DNA of 64,000 nt from Rhipicephalus microplus (GCF_043290135.1 NC_134700.1:238500088-238564087); one strand, 5' to 3'; numbered from the stretch's first letter, positions 25,123 through 37,863 are shown. Notes: generated by a model not told the origin, from the letters alone. Translations and numbers: made by a program.

Positions 25123-27280
25123 ATTTCATAACGTTGCTGCTGTTTTCATTCGTCTACTATTGTTACCTGATTGTTTCGTGCCTGGTACGCGCAGAATGTC
25201 GGGCGTGTGCGTATGAATGCTGCGCTTTATCACCTTCTTTTTCATCATTACTGGCCTCAGCGTAAGCTCTTAAATCTAAAAAAGGTCAGTGGTACAATTT
25301 ATTTTACCTAAACTAAACTGGCAAAAGTTGTAAAATCTTGGTGACAACTATGCTGTGATATATTTATATGTAGAAATGCTTCTTAAAAACATTTTATAAA
25401 AAAATGCGTGTCTATCACGCGGAAAACATTTTGCTGGTATAATTGTATGAATCATAGTTTGGAAATTGGGCGCGCCTTATCTAATCAATGAGACATGTTT
25501 GTGTAAGGCGAGAAGCAGTATGTATGCAGCAAGGTGCCGATAACAACGCTGAGGACAACAGCATAAATGGTGCATTTTATGTCCTGAAGCCTTAGTTTAC
25601 GTACTCCTGTCAAGAAAGGTTACGTATGTCTAAATAGAAATAAAGACAGGGAGATGAAAAGAAAGTGAGGTTAACTTGAGAAAAAATCACAGCATATCCA
25701 CGGGGTGAATGATGACGAGTAGACGAAACTTCGGAGAGAATCGTTCGTAAAACCGTGAATATTCCGTGCGCAATTCGCCCAGTCGATCATGATCTAAGGA
25801 CATCATGAGAAACACTATGTGAGTATATATAGAAATCAACTTTTATTTGTTCTTAGAGACGATAGATGGCTTGCGATGTCCCTTCATTAGGACGGCTTTA
25901 TGGTCCGTTAAATGAAGGGTGAGCGGTTCCTGTATTGGGTGCAGTGGAAAATTTGCAAATACTGGGTAAATGCACGTTCCCCGGATCGTGGTTGGTTTCA
26001 TATTGTCATACCATATAAATCTCAGTGCATATCTTGAAGCCACATGTTGAATTAGCCAATTATTAGTCGTGTCTGCGATATCAACGTTGAAATCACCAAC
26101 GAGTATGAACGGTGCATTCTTATATTGCGTTTAAATTTTGTCACATGCAAGCATCATCAACTACAAGTACCGCCGTCTAGTTCAACATACAAATACCACC
26201 ATCGGTGGCACATACCCGCTCCATCAACTACAAGTACCGCCGTCTAGTTCAACATATAAATACCTCCATCGGTGGCACATGCCCGCTCTAGAGCGGGTAT
26301 GTGCCACTGGTTACTGCGTAGATTACCAAACAACCAACCCCATTAGATGTACGGATCCACGCCCTAAGGAGCTTCGCTCCTAAAAACCTTCGATCGGCTA
26401 CATTGTAATTGGGAAGGGCGAAGTAGATATAGGAAAATATAGGAGAATGAGAGAGCAAAAGAGTCTATGAACAAGCTGTCACGAAAGCCGCAGGATACCT
26501 TATATTGTGCAAAAGCGTTAGCTATTACTGAGTCTAAACAGTGAAACTGACGCTTTCACTTTTGCAGCAACCAGTTGCTATTCTATGTGACACGCGATGA
26601 CGGGTAACAACAGTAGCAGCGTTATGCCTTAAAATCTATATTGGCAGATACAGTATCATGTTGCGACTTCTTTTGAAGTAACAAGTTTGACTAACCTTTT
26701 ATTAGTCTAATATTTTTATCACAGCTGCATGCCCAGGATAGATGTCTGCGTCTGTTTTTAATCAGCACTTGTGATTGCTTCGTGAAGTTTTGAAATACAC
26801 CCTAAAGTGGTGCGTACTGTACTCTGGTTCGTGTAGCTCTATTGAAATGGAGTCGTTTTACAGGTTTGATTGCTCGTATTTTGCAGTACTGTCGTATTTT
26901 ACTAGACGCGTTTTCTCCTAGGAACTAAACCAATAACTTTCAGGTGTAATGTTTCGCGAAAGCATGTATTATGAGAAAATTTTACTGACGCCCGTATGGG
27001 TGGTGAACAATGATGTCGCAAGAATGGACGTTGTGACATTGGTCGCAGAAGGTCTGTCACTCCACCGTTTTTGTGGCATATATCTTCGTATCTGTGATGC
27101 CTTTTATTTATTACATGTGTCATGTTTTTGTGCCATTGAGGGCTTCAGTTATTGTTGTTTCAGATTATGTAACGCTCACCTATGCTTTTTCATGTGTGAT
27201 GCTCTCAATTTTTCTTCAGCGACTAGAGCACTTTCTTGAGTGCAATAAATTAGTGTACATGAATATTAGGTGGGTATTAA
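25123..27280. other. unassigned sequence with one 68 bp tandem duplication
   Basis: No gene seen. At 26154-26290 a ~68 bp unit is duplicated (described separately). The rest is AT-rich. The 25660-25690 stretch, read on the minus strand, has GTTAACCTCAC followed by pyrimidines and may be a fifth, degraded copy of the pyrimidine-rich repeat. Confidence 0.4.
26154..26318 (+). repeat. 68 bp tandem duplication carrying GGCACATACCC palindromes
   Basis: The unit beginning CATCAACTACAAGTACCGCC occurs at about 26154 and again at about 26222, differing at a few bases. Each ends in GGTGGCACATACCCGCTC or a near variant. The second copy runs into GAGCGGGTATGTGCCACTGG, so that GTGGCACATGCCCGCTC and GAGCGGGTATGTGCCAC form a palindrome at about 26280-26313. 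The same GGCACATACCC palindrome occurs in the composite repeat, but the flanks here are different. Confidence 0.75.
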
Positions 27281-28262
27281 ATGCAAAGCATTTCTTAGCC
27301 AACTTCGGCGAGTTTGAGCGCATCTATCTATCTAACTAGCCGCTTTCGTTTGGGTGCTCTCGTGGTCTTCCCTTAATTTGGCGAGAACGAAATCTATAGC
27401 CTGAGAGGGTGAAATAGTTTGACGAATATGATGCGCTGGTCAATACGGGAATAATGCCACAATCCTATCGCGTACGTCGTCGAACACTTCCCGCCAGACA
27501 GGGGCACATACCCACGAGCTGGTATGTGCCGCTGGTATGCGGGTATGTGCCACAGGTGATGGACACTTAGTATTTGCCCAGGAACGACGAGAACACACAT
27601 GGGCAATTTTGACGCGTGAGCGTTAAGCAATACCCGACACCGGTAGCATCAACCCAACAAAAGCAAAGAATAAGTTTCAGTGTTAAGAAAAGCCAAATAT
27701 AGGCAGCAATGACTCCCCGACGAATGCAAATAATAGATTACAGGGTCCCAGCAGGAATCGAACCCAAACATTCTGTGTGGCAGTCAAGCATTCTACCACA
27801 TAGATAAGCCAGGTCTCGGAATAACTTTTCGAATAGACGCTAATCTTCATGAAATATCGATAGTGGTTGCAGTGCTGCCTATCAAATTTTATAAAGTATA
27901 CATGTGTACTCCTTTAATACAGCCGTCACTTCGGGTTAACGTCAATTGTGGTTAGGTGCCATGCTCTGAAGTTGATTTATGTAGCAGTGTCCAGGGCCAG
28001 CATCTTCGCGAGCATCAGTGCTTCATATCAGCTTCTGGTGTTGCTAATACGCATGTTCCAGTTGACATCGTGGCACAAGTGCAAACAACTGGTTATATAA
28101 AACATCTGCAACTCTTCAACATATCTATGTACGTGCAACTTTTTTACATATATTTAGGGTCGTTTAATGACGTGTCGCTCAATAAAAAAAATTGCAACAG
28201 TGTCGCCTTCCCTCCGCATGCTTCACATAACGTCGATTCCCAGGTACGTGAGATCTGCCGAA
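27281..28262 (-). repeat. composite tRNA-Gly-like/GATA repeat, copy D (short GATA tract)
   Basis: A minus-strand full-length copy. Read in element orientation it starts near 28262 with CGGCAGATCTCACGTACCTG, has the tRNA-Gly-like module at 27743-27815 with box B GGTTCGATTCC (the best match to a consensus B box among the copies), then the GGCACATACC inverted repeat at ~27503-27555. It ends at 27281 with TAAGAAATGCTTTGCAT. Where copies A and B have ~165 bp of GATA, this one has only about three units (27322-27335). This shows that the tract belongs to the element and that its length varies strongly between copies. Confidence 0.85.
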
Positions 28263-28325
28263 TTTTTAAAAATGAAACTAGAAATATGTTTTTATGCTCG
28301 GTTCGTGATAATATTATTAAATAGA

Positions 28326-28545
28326 AATTTGCGTCCCAAAATGTAGATATGATAATGAGAGATGCCGTTGCGGAGGGCTCCGAGAGTTTCTACCACGTGG
28401 TGTTCTTTAACGCGCACTGCTATCCCACAGTACACGAGTCTCTGACATTTAGCCCACGTCAAAATGCTACCGCCGTGGACACGGTTATACCCGTGATTTT
28501 TCGGGTCAACAGCCGAACGCCATACCACTGCTCCACCGCTGGAGG
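28326..28545 (-). repeat. diverged Ruka-like SINE
   Basis: On the plus strand the SINE blocks appear in reverse-complement order: GCGTCCCAAAATG, TGATAATGAGAGATGCCG, GGAGGGCTCCG, GTTCTTTAACGCGCAC and a degraded head ending CCACCGCTGG. The body is diverged, and no target duplication is seen. It lies 60 bp from composite repeat copy D. Confidence 0.75.
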
Positions 28546-28559
28546 CACACTTTGGCCCT

Positions 28560-30195
28560 TGTCAAGTGAAAAAACAAACAAAAATTAAATAGTCAGGCGC
28601 ATTGCCGTTCTGCTTCGTACTTGGAAGAACAGTCGCGCAGTTTGTTCCGATTATACAGATTTCGCAGAGGATCTGGTGATATATGGTGTCGGCTAAGCTT
28701 TACTCGAGGTTCATGAGAATAACAATGCAGTCTACAGAGAGAGTAAAAGTAATTTAATGAGTACCTCGTAATAGCATAGGCTTTAGCCTACGCCTACCTG
28801 AGCGTTTCGGAGACGAAAAGACACCTTTCGGTAGAAACGGACATTTTGTCATACGTTACAAGCAGTATAAAATCAAGAACAAGTACGACAAAACCTCAGC
28901 CACTGACAAATGGCCTTACAAATCGCGACCAGATGGCAGATAACTAAGTCAGTCAGTACAACACGCGTATCGTAGCCACATAGGAGAATTTTTGCAAGGC
29001 CTAATGATTAATCTTACATAAGTCAGTTACCTAACACAATAGATTAGCTAGCAGCCTTCATTTCATTTACTTGTTATATGTAGTTGATGCTTCAACGCTT
29101 AGGAGCCTCGACGCATATTCAAAAATGCTCCCACGTTTGAGTTGTTCGTAAAAAACAATTGCCGCCAGTTCTCATCATGTACATACATCTTCAGAAGTGA
29201 CACTCTTCCGAAAAAAACACTTTGCTTATTCGTCCTTTCTGTGTAGTTGGCTCACCATTGTTAGAAACCACCTCAGTCACAGCCCGAAATTTTTTTCCAT
29301 TTTATCTATGGTCTGTTACCTCCTTGTTCGTCAACATAATAAGCCTTTACGTTACCAAAAGGTACTGTGTTTCTGCCTGTATAAATTCACTATACGTTTA
29401 TGAAAATGGTTGCACCACAAGGGGTATTGGCATAATCACTAAACTCTATAATTTGATAATTTAATATCATTATTGCACTACGAGAACTTCTGAAAAGACT
29501 CCAATCAATTTGATTTTGCTATAACTTCGGCAGCCTAGTGCGATATAAACCTGGGTACTTCCACCTTCATGCGTTGTTAGGTCAATTACAATGGTAATTT
29601 CATAATTGTTTCGGCAAGAAGGCACTGAGAAAACTAGTAAAACAAATTGACTTCCATGTATTGCTGACGTTTGTCTAAAACTCATTGGAACGTTCTACGA
29701 CTTTTTCGTAGGAAGTTATCCTTTCGGTCCAAAGAGATTTAAAGACAATGTGAGAGGGATGGTTTCGTAACAAATTATTTTTCACGACAAGCGACTGTGT
29801 TTGAAACTGCATTGTCGATAATCAAATTTGAAGATCTGTGTGTTTAGAAAAAGTGGTTAACGATTTCGAGTACTTGGTTACTCTACTATGGGAGAGCTGA
29901 AAGCCGTCCCGATGACCTACAGATAGAGACAGGCAAGGTATATACGCGTAAACTGTAGATATTTGCGAAATAATCCACCAAAGTTTCGGGACACGCGAGA
30001 CGCATTAAAATGAACCAATGCGCTCTGTATAATAAAATATACCCGCTCAATTGCGTATACTGAGACCGCTTGAAACCAATTCGTACCTCGAAACACTACC
30101 ACTGCTTGACTTGCACTTACACCCTTAAATCTAGTCCATCTCGACGTTGCTGCAACTTCTTTTACTTGATTCTACAATTCCCTGTGCATCAGAGT
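28560..30195. other. unassigned AT-rich sequence
   Basis: No gene or recognised repeat. Short open frames on both strands only. Confidence 0.45.
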
Positions 30196-30196
30196 C

Positions 30197-30345
30197 AATA
30201 TTTAAGATTTTACGTCCCAGAACAACGATATAATCATGACAGACGCCGTAGTGGAGGTCTCTGGAAATGTCGACCACCTGGTGTTTCTTAACGCGCACTG
30301 ATCTCACACAGTAACCGAGCCTCTAGCATTATATTCCTATCCCGT
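30197..30345 (-). repeat. diverged, headless Ruka-like SINE
   Basis: TTTTACGTCCCAGAAC, TAATCATGACAGACGCCGTA, GTGGAGGTCTCTGG, CGACCACCTGG and TTAACGCGCACTG match the SINE body in minus orientation. The tRNA-derived head is missing, and similarity fades after about 30345. Confidence 0.7.
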
Positions 30346-30349
30346 GCAT

Positions 30350-32285
30350 CAAGTCACGAGTACGTTTGTTCGGCAGTGTTTTGTTCTGTTTGCGTGGTTT
30401 ACATTGAATTGTCGAGCGTACAAGCGTAATTAATTATACATGCACATACCGTTTGAACTGCAGCGTAAACATCGTATGTGACAGAGCATAGGCTTGGGCG
30501 TGCTGCAAATTCATTTTACTATTTCAGCGCACTGTAGAAGCAAGACGGACGGCAGAATGACACAGAGACCGCGTTAACTTCAAAAATGTTGTTCATAGGT
30601 TGAAGAGGAATGCGCATGTGCGTTTGTAAGTAGTTAAAATTAAAACGTTTAAGGTTTTTTTTTTCAAAGACGTGTACAGCTCGGTTTACAGAGTGGTGAC
30701 AATGAATTTCGGATAATATACTAGTATGCGGGGATAATATACTAGTATGCGAGATCATTAGGACCGGAAGTTTGTCTTCCTGATTATCTCTCAAACTAAC
30801 ATATGCTAACCAAAAATCATTGTCATCATTCACGTGTTTGACGCATGTTTGAACAAAAAATGTAACTTTTTCTAACAATTCCAACAAAAAATCTAACAAT
30901 TGCGCCTGCGTGCCCTGTTTGTCAGCCTATATATTGCCGGGCACATGCTAAAATACATCGTATGTTTTTAGTTAGTGCCAACTCCTTGTTATTTTGTCCT
31001 CCGTATTGTTGATATAGTGCACTAAAATAACGAAAGAAGGCGTGTTTTTGCCTTGTTTCACCATGTTACACCACTTATGGTGTCACCCACAGATAGTTCA
31101 GTCATTCAGCTTGTGTTGCAATAGAGTAAGCAGAAGCTCTCATCGCTTCGTATTAACGGGTTAAACTGCAACCCAGTGAACATCTTAACAAAGTACTACA
31201 CTTAAAAAGTGGGTATCACTCAATGTAAACAACTGCAACTGTTACAATGAAAATACTTATGTCACCTAAAGTATTGTAGATTATGCTTACTTTCGTACCA
31301 TCTATTCCTCTATAAATTCCGTCATTCAGAAAGATTCAGGACACTTCTTTAAAACCAGTAAGGCTAGCAGTGACTGACACACATGCGATAAGAAGTTCTA
31401 GACGTTAGACTACAATTTGAACGACGAGACGCTGTAGTGAATAGTTAATGTGAAAGTCGTTCTTGTAAATGTACTTTTGTACGATTAGAAAGCAGTCTAC
31501 AGTGTCCATTCACATGGTAATATCTAGCGTGATCTCAAACGAAGCTAGAATATCTATGAGAGACTGGCTATATTTGCGATTAAACTGCCTAATGTCTGTT
31601 TGGGTTGAATAAACTACAATAGAGGAAGCCCAGTCACAACTGGTCGAATGACGTTTTTGTGTACCTAAACTATTCCGTATCTCTTTACAACGTGCTTCAA
31701 AAGACGTCCACGCTCTGAGCTTTCCAGTACTAGCAAAGGGTCGGGACCTATATGCCAACGCAGCTGTTCTGCCGGGAATATTTTGGTCATTAAACCGAGT
31801 CCTTCATTCGCAAGGCAATGGACAAATGCACTCTTCTTCGCCTGTTGTTCTGTTTCTTTACGGCAGCTATAAACGGGCCTGTCCCTTTATCACTAAAGCT
31901 GTGGCATTTTAAATGTATCAATGCCGTGCATCCCCTCTTCGAAAATGCGCTGTTGACTGGCAACAAACTAGCGTCCAATCCTCAGAGGGTAAAATGAAAA
32001 CTTTACTTTGATCCACTACATCAATCCCTTTTTCAAAAAGAACGGATAACGTCAAAAACACAGCACACAAGGGCAATGACAACGACACCTGCGTGATTGT
32101 ATCTCTGTCTACTGTGTGCTGTGTTGTTTCGCGTAATCCTTCCTTTTTGGAACAGTGCACCAACAAGCCCCTAAATGTTTACGACTATACAAACCCTACG
32201 CAGGTAAATCTCGCTGATATCTTGCAATGCAAAGATAAGACGGGCGCGAGAATGGAAACGTGGTAGATTGTGAAGGAAGCGTGGA
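30350..32285. other. unassigned AT-rich sequence
   Basis: No gene recognised. A 21 bp unit GGATAATATACTAGTATGCG is tandemly duplicated at 30711-30752. Everything else appears to be unique AT-rich sequence. Confidence 0.45.
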
Positions 32286-32289
32286 TCGC

Positions 32290-32795
32290 TTACCTCCGTA
32301 GTCGGCTCGCCATGTATATTCTGGCCTGGGGCACAGCAACAACCTAGCGTTCCCGAAGAGAGCAGCTCGCAAGCTACGAACGGAAGCAAGAACAGCGCAA
32401 CGGGCCGCGGACTTGGATGCCTCCGCGCTAGAACCACGTGGCCGCGCGCGCCCGCGCGCCCCTCTTCCTCCGAAGACAGAGCCCGAGCGGCGTATTTAAA
32501 GTCCGCCAGCCGCGGGGGCCCCTTCGTTTTTCTTCGACTCTTCCGAGGCAAGTTTCAGGCGTCCGGCTCGCGTCGCGCGCTCCGCCTACCGCGCACGCTG
32601 AGCGCCACCGACGTTCATTGGCTGAGCGGCACCGGAGCGGCCGCTCAGCGCGCTCCCGGGGCACACTATATATATATTTACGGCGAGGGCTTCGCTTCTC
32701 GCTCCCGACGCTGGTCCGTCAGTCGGGTTCCTCCGGTTCCGCAGAGCCGCATCACCTTTCCTTCCGCTCTGGAGCTCACCGCTACACCAAGTGAA
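32290..32795 (+). promoter_or_regulatory. CpG-rich promoter-like island with CCAAT, TATA and initiator
   Basis: GC content and CpG density rise sharply from ~32400 to 32790 against AT-rich flanks. ATTGG, an inverted CCAAT box, lies at 32617-32621. CGGCACCGG sits between GCTGAGCGG and CCGCTCAGC, a 9 bp inverted repeat around 32620-32650. ACTATATATATATTTA at 32665-32679 is TATA-like, and CCGTCAGTCGG at ~32716-32726 is initiator-like, though ~45 bp from the TATA block is a little far. A second TATA-like TATTTAAA lies at 32491-32498. A transcribed plus-strand leader would run through ~32790, where CACCAAGTGAAG could be a weak splice donor. No coding exon is identified, so the gene is unknown. Confidence 0.45.
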
Positions 32796-32799
32796 GCGT

Positions 32800-35700
32800 G
32801 GAAAGACGGAGTGGAAAGGCTGCGTTGGCAGACAAAGGGGGGCGAAAGATAGGCAATATAAAAGAGTTGTGATTGAAGCTTTCAAGCGGGTCATGTATAA
32901 ATAGCGAAATCGTAGAGCATAAAAGACCTTCCTAGAACCATACAGGAACACGGCGGGCTCACTAAATCGGAACAGGGTCCAAATGCGCATGTCTTGGAAG
33001 AAATGCAGAAAAGCAATACGCACTCCAGTGTATTACCACAGTTGAAAATATGTCTATAATCTATGATTGCGAGTAAAAAAATATTGACCAGGGATTTCAG
33101 TAGGGGTGGAACAAAAATGCTTCTAGGACAAATACAATGTGGGAGTGTCAGTATGAATCGCTTGAAATGATTATATATGATAACTAACGAAGTGATCTTG
33201 TTACATTTTTTGTGGTGCATTAAAAAAAACTACGCAACATGAGACGCGCGTCAGTACTCAATTTTTTTACATTTTATTTTGCTTTGATGTGTACCATTCT
33301 TGTCTTCGTTTCTACCACTCTTTTTGTCGATGCTTTGTTCTTTTCAACCTTTTGTTTTTCCCGCAATAATATTTTCTGGTTGTTCAATTCAATTTATTCT
33401 CTGTGACATTTTAGCAACAAGCTTTGTCGCTAATTTCGTCTTTTTTCAACGCCAATGTGTGACACTCCTTTTTTTTTTGTAAGTTGGCTCTGCCGCATGC
33501 TTACTAAGAATGCAGTAAAGAGAGAGATACAGGCATTGTAGCAATAGATGGCCGTTTATAGAATTTGTTGCGCCACTAACGTTGCTCAGCTCGGCAAATA
33601 ATAAAAGGTGATTAACGCTGGTACTTTTTGAAAGGTGATACCCGGCCACATTCCTAATAGAGGTTTATTAGTTTTTCGGTAAGAGTTAGGAGCAAGAGCC
33701 CAAATTGCCGTCAGAAGCCAGGAGAAATAGCGCACATAAAAAAGCTGGCCTCTCTTATTATGGCATATTCATCCCTACACATTTCTTAAAAGAACAAAGG
33801 CCTCGTGACTTGTATAAACCTGCAGAGTATGAGCCTAACTTTTGGCAAGCTCCTGAGTTAGAAACAACTGTTAAAAACGGGAAATCATGAGCCGGGGCAG
33901 CAAATCTGTCGCCGTCTCCCCTCCACCAGGATTATGAGCTTGTACGAAAGAAAGAACAAAGAGAGAAAATGGGTTGATAATAAATACTTCTGCAATGATT
34001 ATTTAATACCTGTACATTTGGTAAACATGCTATCTTTTAGCGGTATCAGTCCATCGTAGACTATGAACGTTATTTTTGATTGTTTGTTTAAACTAGTCGT
34101 AAGTTGTATGCCGTTGCATGGTTCACAAACGGGCTTGTGCCAAAAAAATTGGGTCTACCCGCAAACAGAAATTTTTCTGGGATTTTTTTTATTAATATTG
34201 CTTGCCCGTATGTGCAATGTTCCTGCGCTGCCCTCAGTGTAGGGGCTCATAGACTCACAGGAGAAAAATAGGTACTCAATTTTTTCACGCAAAGTATGTG
34301 TCCACACGACTCGAATATGTGAACAAGATTTTGCAATTGGCCACAATCTGTACAATTACCCCCCACACAAACTTTTGCATAAACACTGGGTAACCAGTCA
34401 GCCAAAAGACTGGAAAACCTAAATGTATTTCCGTTTGTTTGTTTCTTCCTTCTTTCCTTCGCATAAGTTTCAGCCAGTTTTGTTTGTTATGTTTTCTACA
34501 GACACAAGACCAAAGGCTGGCAGGTTACATTTAAACAGCCGCTAGTCAAATTGATGACCTCAGTGATATACGTTGAGCGTTTTCTGCTAAAGCTCGTAAA
34601 CACTCGCCGCGAATAGTTGAGAATGCGTCCAGGAGTCGATGGCGTGAATCGAGTGCACTGAAAATGACGAGGGGGCGTCGGGGTATTAGGAGACAAGGAA
34701 CATTAGTGGATACTCTGCAGATGCCTTCGGGGTATAATTGTGGGTCATTAATCGGAGTGCCATTAGGTATACTAGGATGGCTCCTTCACACGAGCTGCAC
34801 CTTGCCAACAGCCGCCCGCCTGGAGCCAGTGGCGCGCATTAAATGACTGGCGAAGTTCCAGCGATGTCTGGCTGAAAGGCCGTTGCAATATCGGGTCATT
34901 TGTTCGCCTCCCAACCTGGTCGATGTGCTACCCTTCGAATAGCAGAAACCCGCTCGTGGTTCGAAACCAGCTGGCGGTTATTAATTGGTGATCATTGCTG
35001 TGAATCGTCAGTTGATGGACTTATTCTCACACACATATATGTGCACAGGTGCGCTGCTTCATTCCTTGCCTTCTTGTTCCCGCCCGATAATGCAATTGGC
35101 TTTCATAGACCAAAGCTTACAATCATTGTTTTTGCTTTGTTTAGTGCGTCTCTTATATTCACTGAATCCTATAGTAATGTTAGGTTTATTATCTCATTTG
35201 TCGTAATGTTGTCGTCGTAGTAATAATACTACTATATCAGTACTGACTATGATAGTAGAAGTGGTAATAGCAGAAGCAGCAGCAGTGGCGCCGCGAACAC
35301 TGCCGGGACGAAAAGTAGTCATTCCACTCTGTGAATGGGGATGATAATCGCAGATGTTTACCACACAAAACGGAGGTGGCGCAAAGATCCTAATCATAGT
35401 CGATCATGTGCCATGAAACTAAATCCGAAACTTCTGGACAGAAGGCCCTTTTAACAGCGAAGCTATTCTTAGCTGTGTTAGGTTGCAAGAGAAACCAGCC
35501 CCTAGCAGGTCAGCTCCCTTACAGTACAAGGTGGAGTCCTTATTCGCGGACCTATTGGCTGTGGCCGCTGGCCTGCCACGGTGGATCATGGCTGGCAGAG
35601 GCTTTCAAGCCCGGTATCAGTGGTAACGCTGGTGGGTATCCTAAACTTGTATGGGCCACATAAATTGCGTAAATCACACCACTCACCACTGGTCCTCGAA

Positions 35701-35835
35701 ATATAAAGGCGACAGTTAGCCCACCATATGGCGTGCGCGTTATCATAGTCCTCCCGCTCTAACGTGATATATTGTTGTTATGAATTCTGGTAGCAAAGAC
35801 TAATGTAATAAACAGCAAAGATACAACGAATCTAA
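32800..35835. other. unassigned sequence
   Basis: Mostly AT-rich with no recognised gene. The minus strand at 34300-34360 can be read as a Cys-x2-Cys...His-x4-Cys knuckle of LINE type, but support is weak. Trinucleotide-rich AGC/ACT sequence lies at 35205-35290. Confidence 0.4.
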
Positions 35836-35838
35836 AAC

Positions 35839-35870
35839 AGCCTGTGCGCACACGTGTGTGCACAGGCTGT
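35839..35870. repeat. 32 bp near-perfect palindrome
   Basis: CAGCCTGTGCGCACAC is followed directly by GTGTGTGCACAGGCTG, its reverse complement with one mismatch. It lies 17 bp before the ATGT microsatellite. Confidence 0.85.
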
Positions 35871-35886
35871 GTGTGTGTTTGCATAC

Positions 35887-35990
35887 ATGTATGTATGTAT
35901 GTATGTATGTATGTATGTATGTATGTATGTATGTATGTATGTATGTATGTATGTATGTATGTATGTATGTATGTATGTATGTACGTACGT

Positions 35991-36042
<52 letters not shown>
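35887..36042 (+). repeat. compound (ATGT)n-(ACGT)n-(GT)n microsatellite
   Basis: ATGT units run to ~35982, then three ACGT units, then GT units to 36042. The order suggests stepwise substitution of one repeat type by another. Frames across it are artefacts. Confidence 0.97.
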
Positions 36043-36044
<2 letters not shown>

Positions 36045-36049
36045 ATCAG

Positions 36050-37778
36050 CGAGCGCCTCTTTGTGTATGGTATAATGCGTCGTGTTCTCTTGTATGTCAC
36101 ATGCACGCGCTCAGGTTTGCAGCCCCTGTGTTCCTTTCTCTATTTTTAGTGGACCAGAGGGGAGTAGTGGGGTTCAACCAATTTCAGAGACCCATGTCTC
36201 TACTCGCTAATAAACGGAATGCCACAGCCATAAATAAGTCCACTGTAAAAACCACCTGTTGTGACGACAATCAATTTTTCGGTCACGTTCATTGTTCTTC
36301 GGTCATGTTCATCGATGCACTGAAACTCGGGAGTTAATCATATTAGCGTGCAAACACGAAAGCGTGTTCTAACCGGACAAAGCAAGCTGACTGACCTGGA
36401 GCTGAAGGCGATGTCATGACAGCGCCCGGTTCACAAGCTCTTCTGTCAAGAAAACAGATCGCGATAGAGCGAGCCAACATACGCACGAACCAACGTACAT
36501 AAATTCAAGCGAAGCTTTCAATAGGCTTCGACAAACGTTACGTTGCCCCGTGCGGTCGACGCGCTTTCGTTCTGGGCCGCATGGCTGAACACAACACCTG
36601 TTCTCGGTCGAGCATGAAAAACTCGGAAACGCCGATCGGTTTTGAACAATCTGCGGAATGCTGGGGGTAAAACACCGCAGCCCGGTGACGACCATTTGTC
36701 TTGGAAACCTTGCGGCTGGCGTTTTGAAAGACGGCGTATGTCCTTTCATCGCTTCGTTCCTGGGCGCTGTAAACAGGGTGTTTGTTTCAGATTTAAGAAT
36801 AGTGGGCGGGCGTATAAGCACACTGCAAGGGTGCACGAGTGTGTGCGTATGTGCGCGTTTTGTCTAGGGACAACATCTATTATAGTTGGTTTCAGAATGG
36901 TTCTGCCTGCAAAAATGCGTTAGCCCACAAACGCGTGCCTAAAAACGTCAATTAAAACATTTTTCTTACGAATTACTTTCGTGCGCCTGAGTTTTGAACT
37001 CAAAAAAAAAAAAAAAGAGAATCATGATCGTTGTCCCGTAAATAGTATGACTGGTAGAGCAAACCATTACAGCTTTTCACTAATGAATAGCGGCGTGACT
37101 GTTGTCTTGCTGAGGAGCAAAATGAATTGTTAATTAATTGTTCGATGATTCAAATAAAAAAATACCTAATCAATTAACAATATATCTCACTTCACTATAC
37201 TTCATTTTACGCCTGTATTAGCAAGAGGCTAATGCAAACAACGTGTCACACGCTGCATGAAACGGGACTGCAGTATCTATATTTCACTTAACTGCAGTCG
37301 AGTGAGGCTGAATTTTCGATTGCTTGGATAACGTGAGACATTTTCAAGCAGCAAATACTGTGACGTGTCTAGCTCACCCATACAGCAAGAGCTGCAGGTT
37401 GTGTATGCAGCGAAATATCGAAGTATGGGACCTTGCATTCAGGTCTGTAATCCAGCATGGTTTACTTCCTTAAATACTGATCAGCTAGTTAATGAGTCAC
37501 GATACTTGATTAAACAGCGCACAAAAGGTTGCACACTGAGAACACCGACAAATAAAATGACGCACACACAAACGCTGTTTGAGAGATTTTATCTGTGTGT
37601 GATTGTGTCGTTTTGTGCGCTGCGTCATCAAATATTATGGCATCGTGTACAGGCCGAGGTGACGGAATTTCTTCCAGGCAGGAGGCACGAGTTTGGTTTT
37701 TGTATTGCCTTTCGCCAAAATGTCGCGCTGGCGCACTTATAGGGTTCACAATCGCAAAAGAACAACGTTAGCTCTTGC

Positions 37779-37780
<2 letters not shown>
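36050..37780. other. unassigned sequence, slightly GC-richer at 36400-36900
   Basis: 36400-36900 has moderate GC content and open frames on both strands, including a 140-codon minus-strand frame. None resembles a known family. GTGTTTGTTTCAG at ~36778-36790 is splice-acceptor-like. A 14-15 base A run lies at about 37002-37016. Confidence 0.4.

Positions 37781-37863
<83 letters not shown>

Noticed and set aside
32438..33023. Coding exons on either strand of the CpG-rich island
   Set aside because: Overlapping frames on both strands with Arg/Ala/Ser-rich products are expected from GC-rich sequence, and the TATA-like motif lies inside them.
36414..36923. Paired plus and minus open frames as a gene
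   Set aside because: No domain, no convincing splice pair, and three overlapping frames of similar length.
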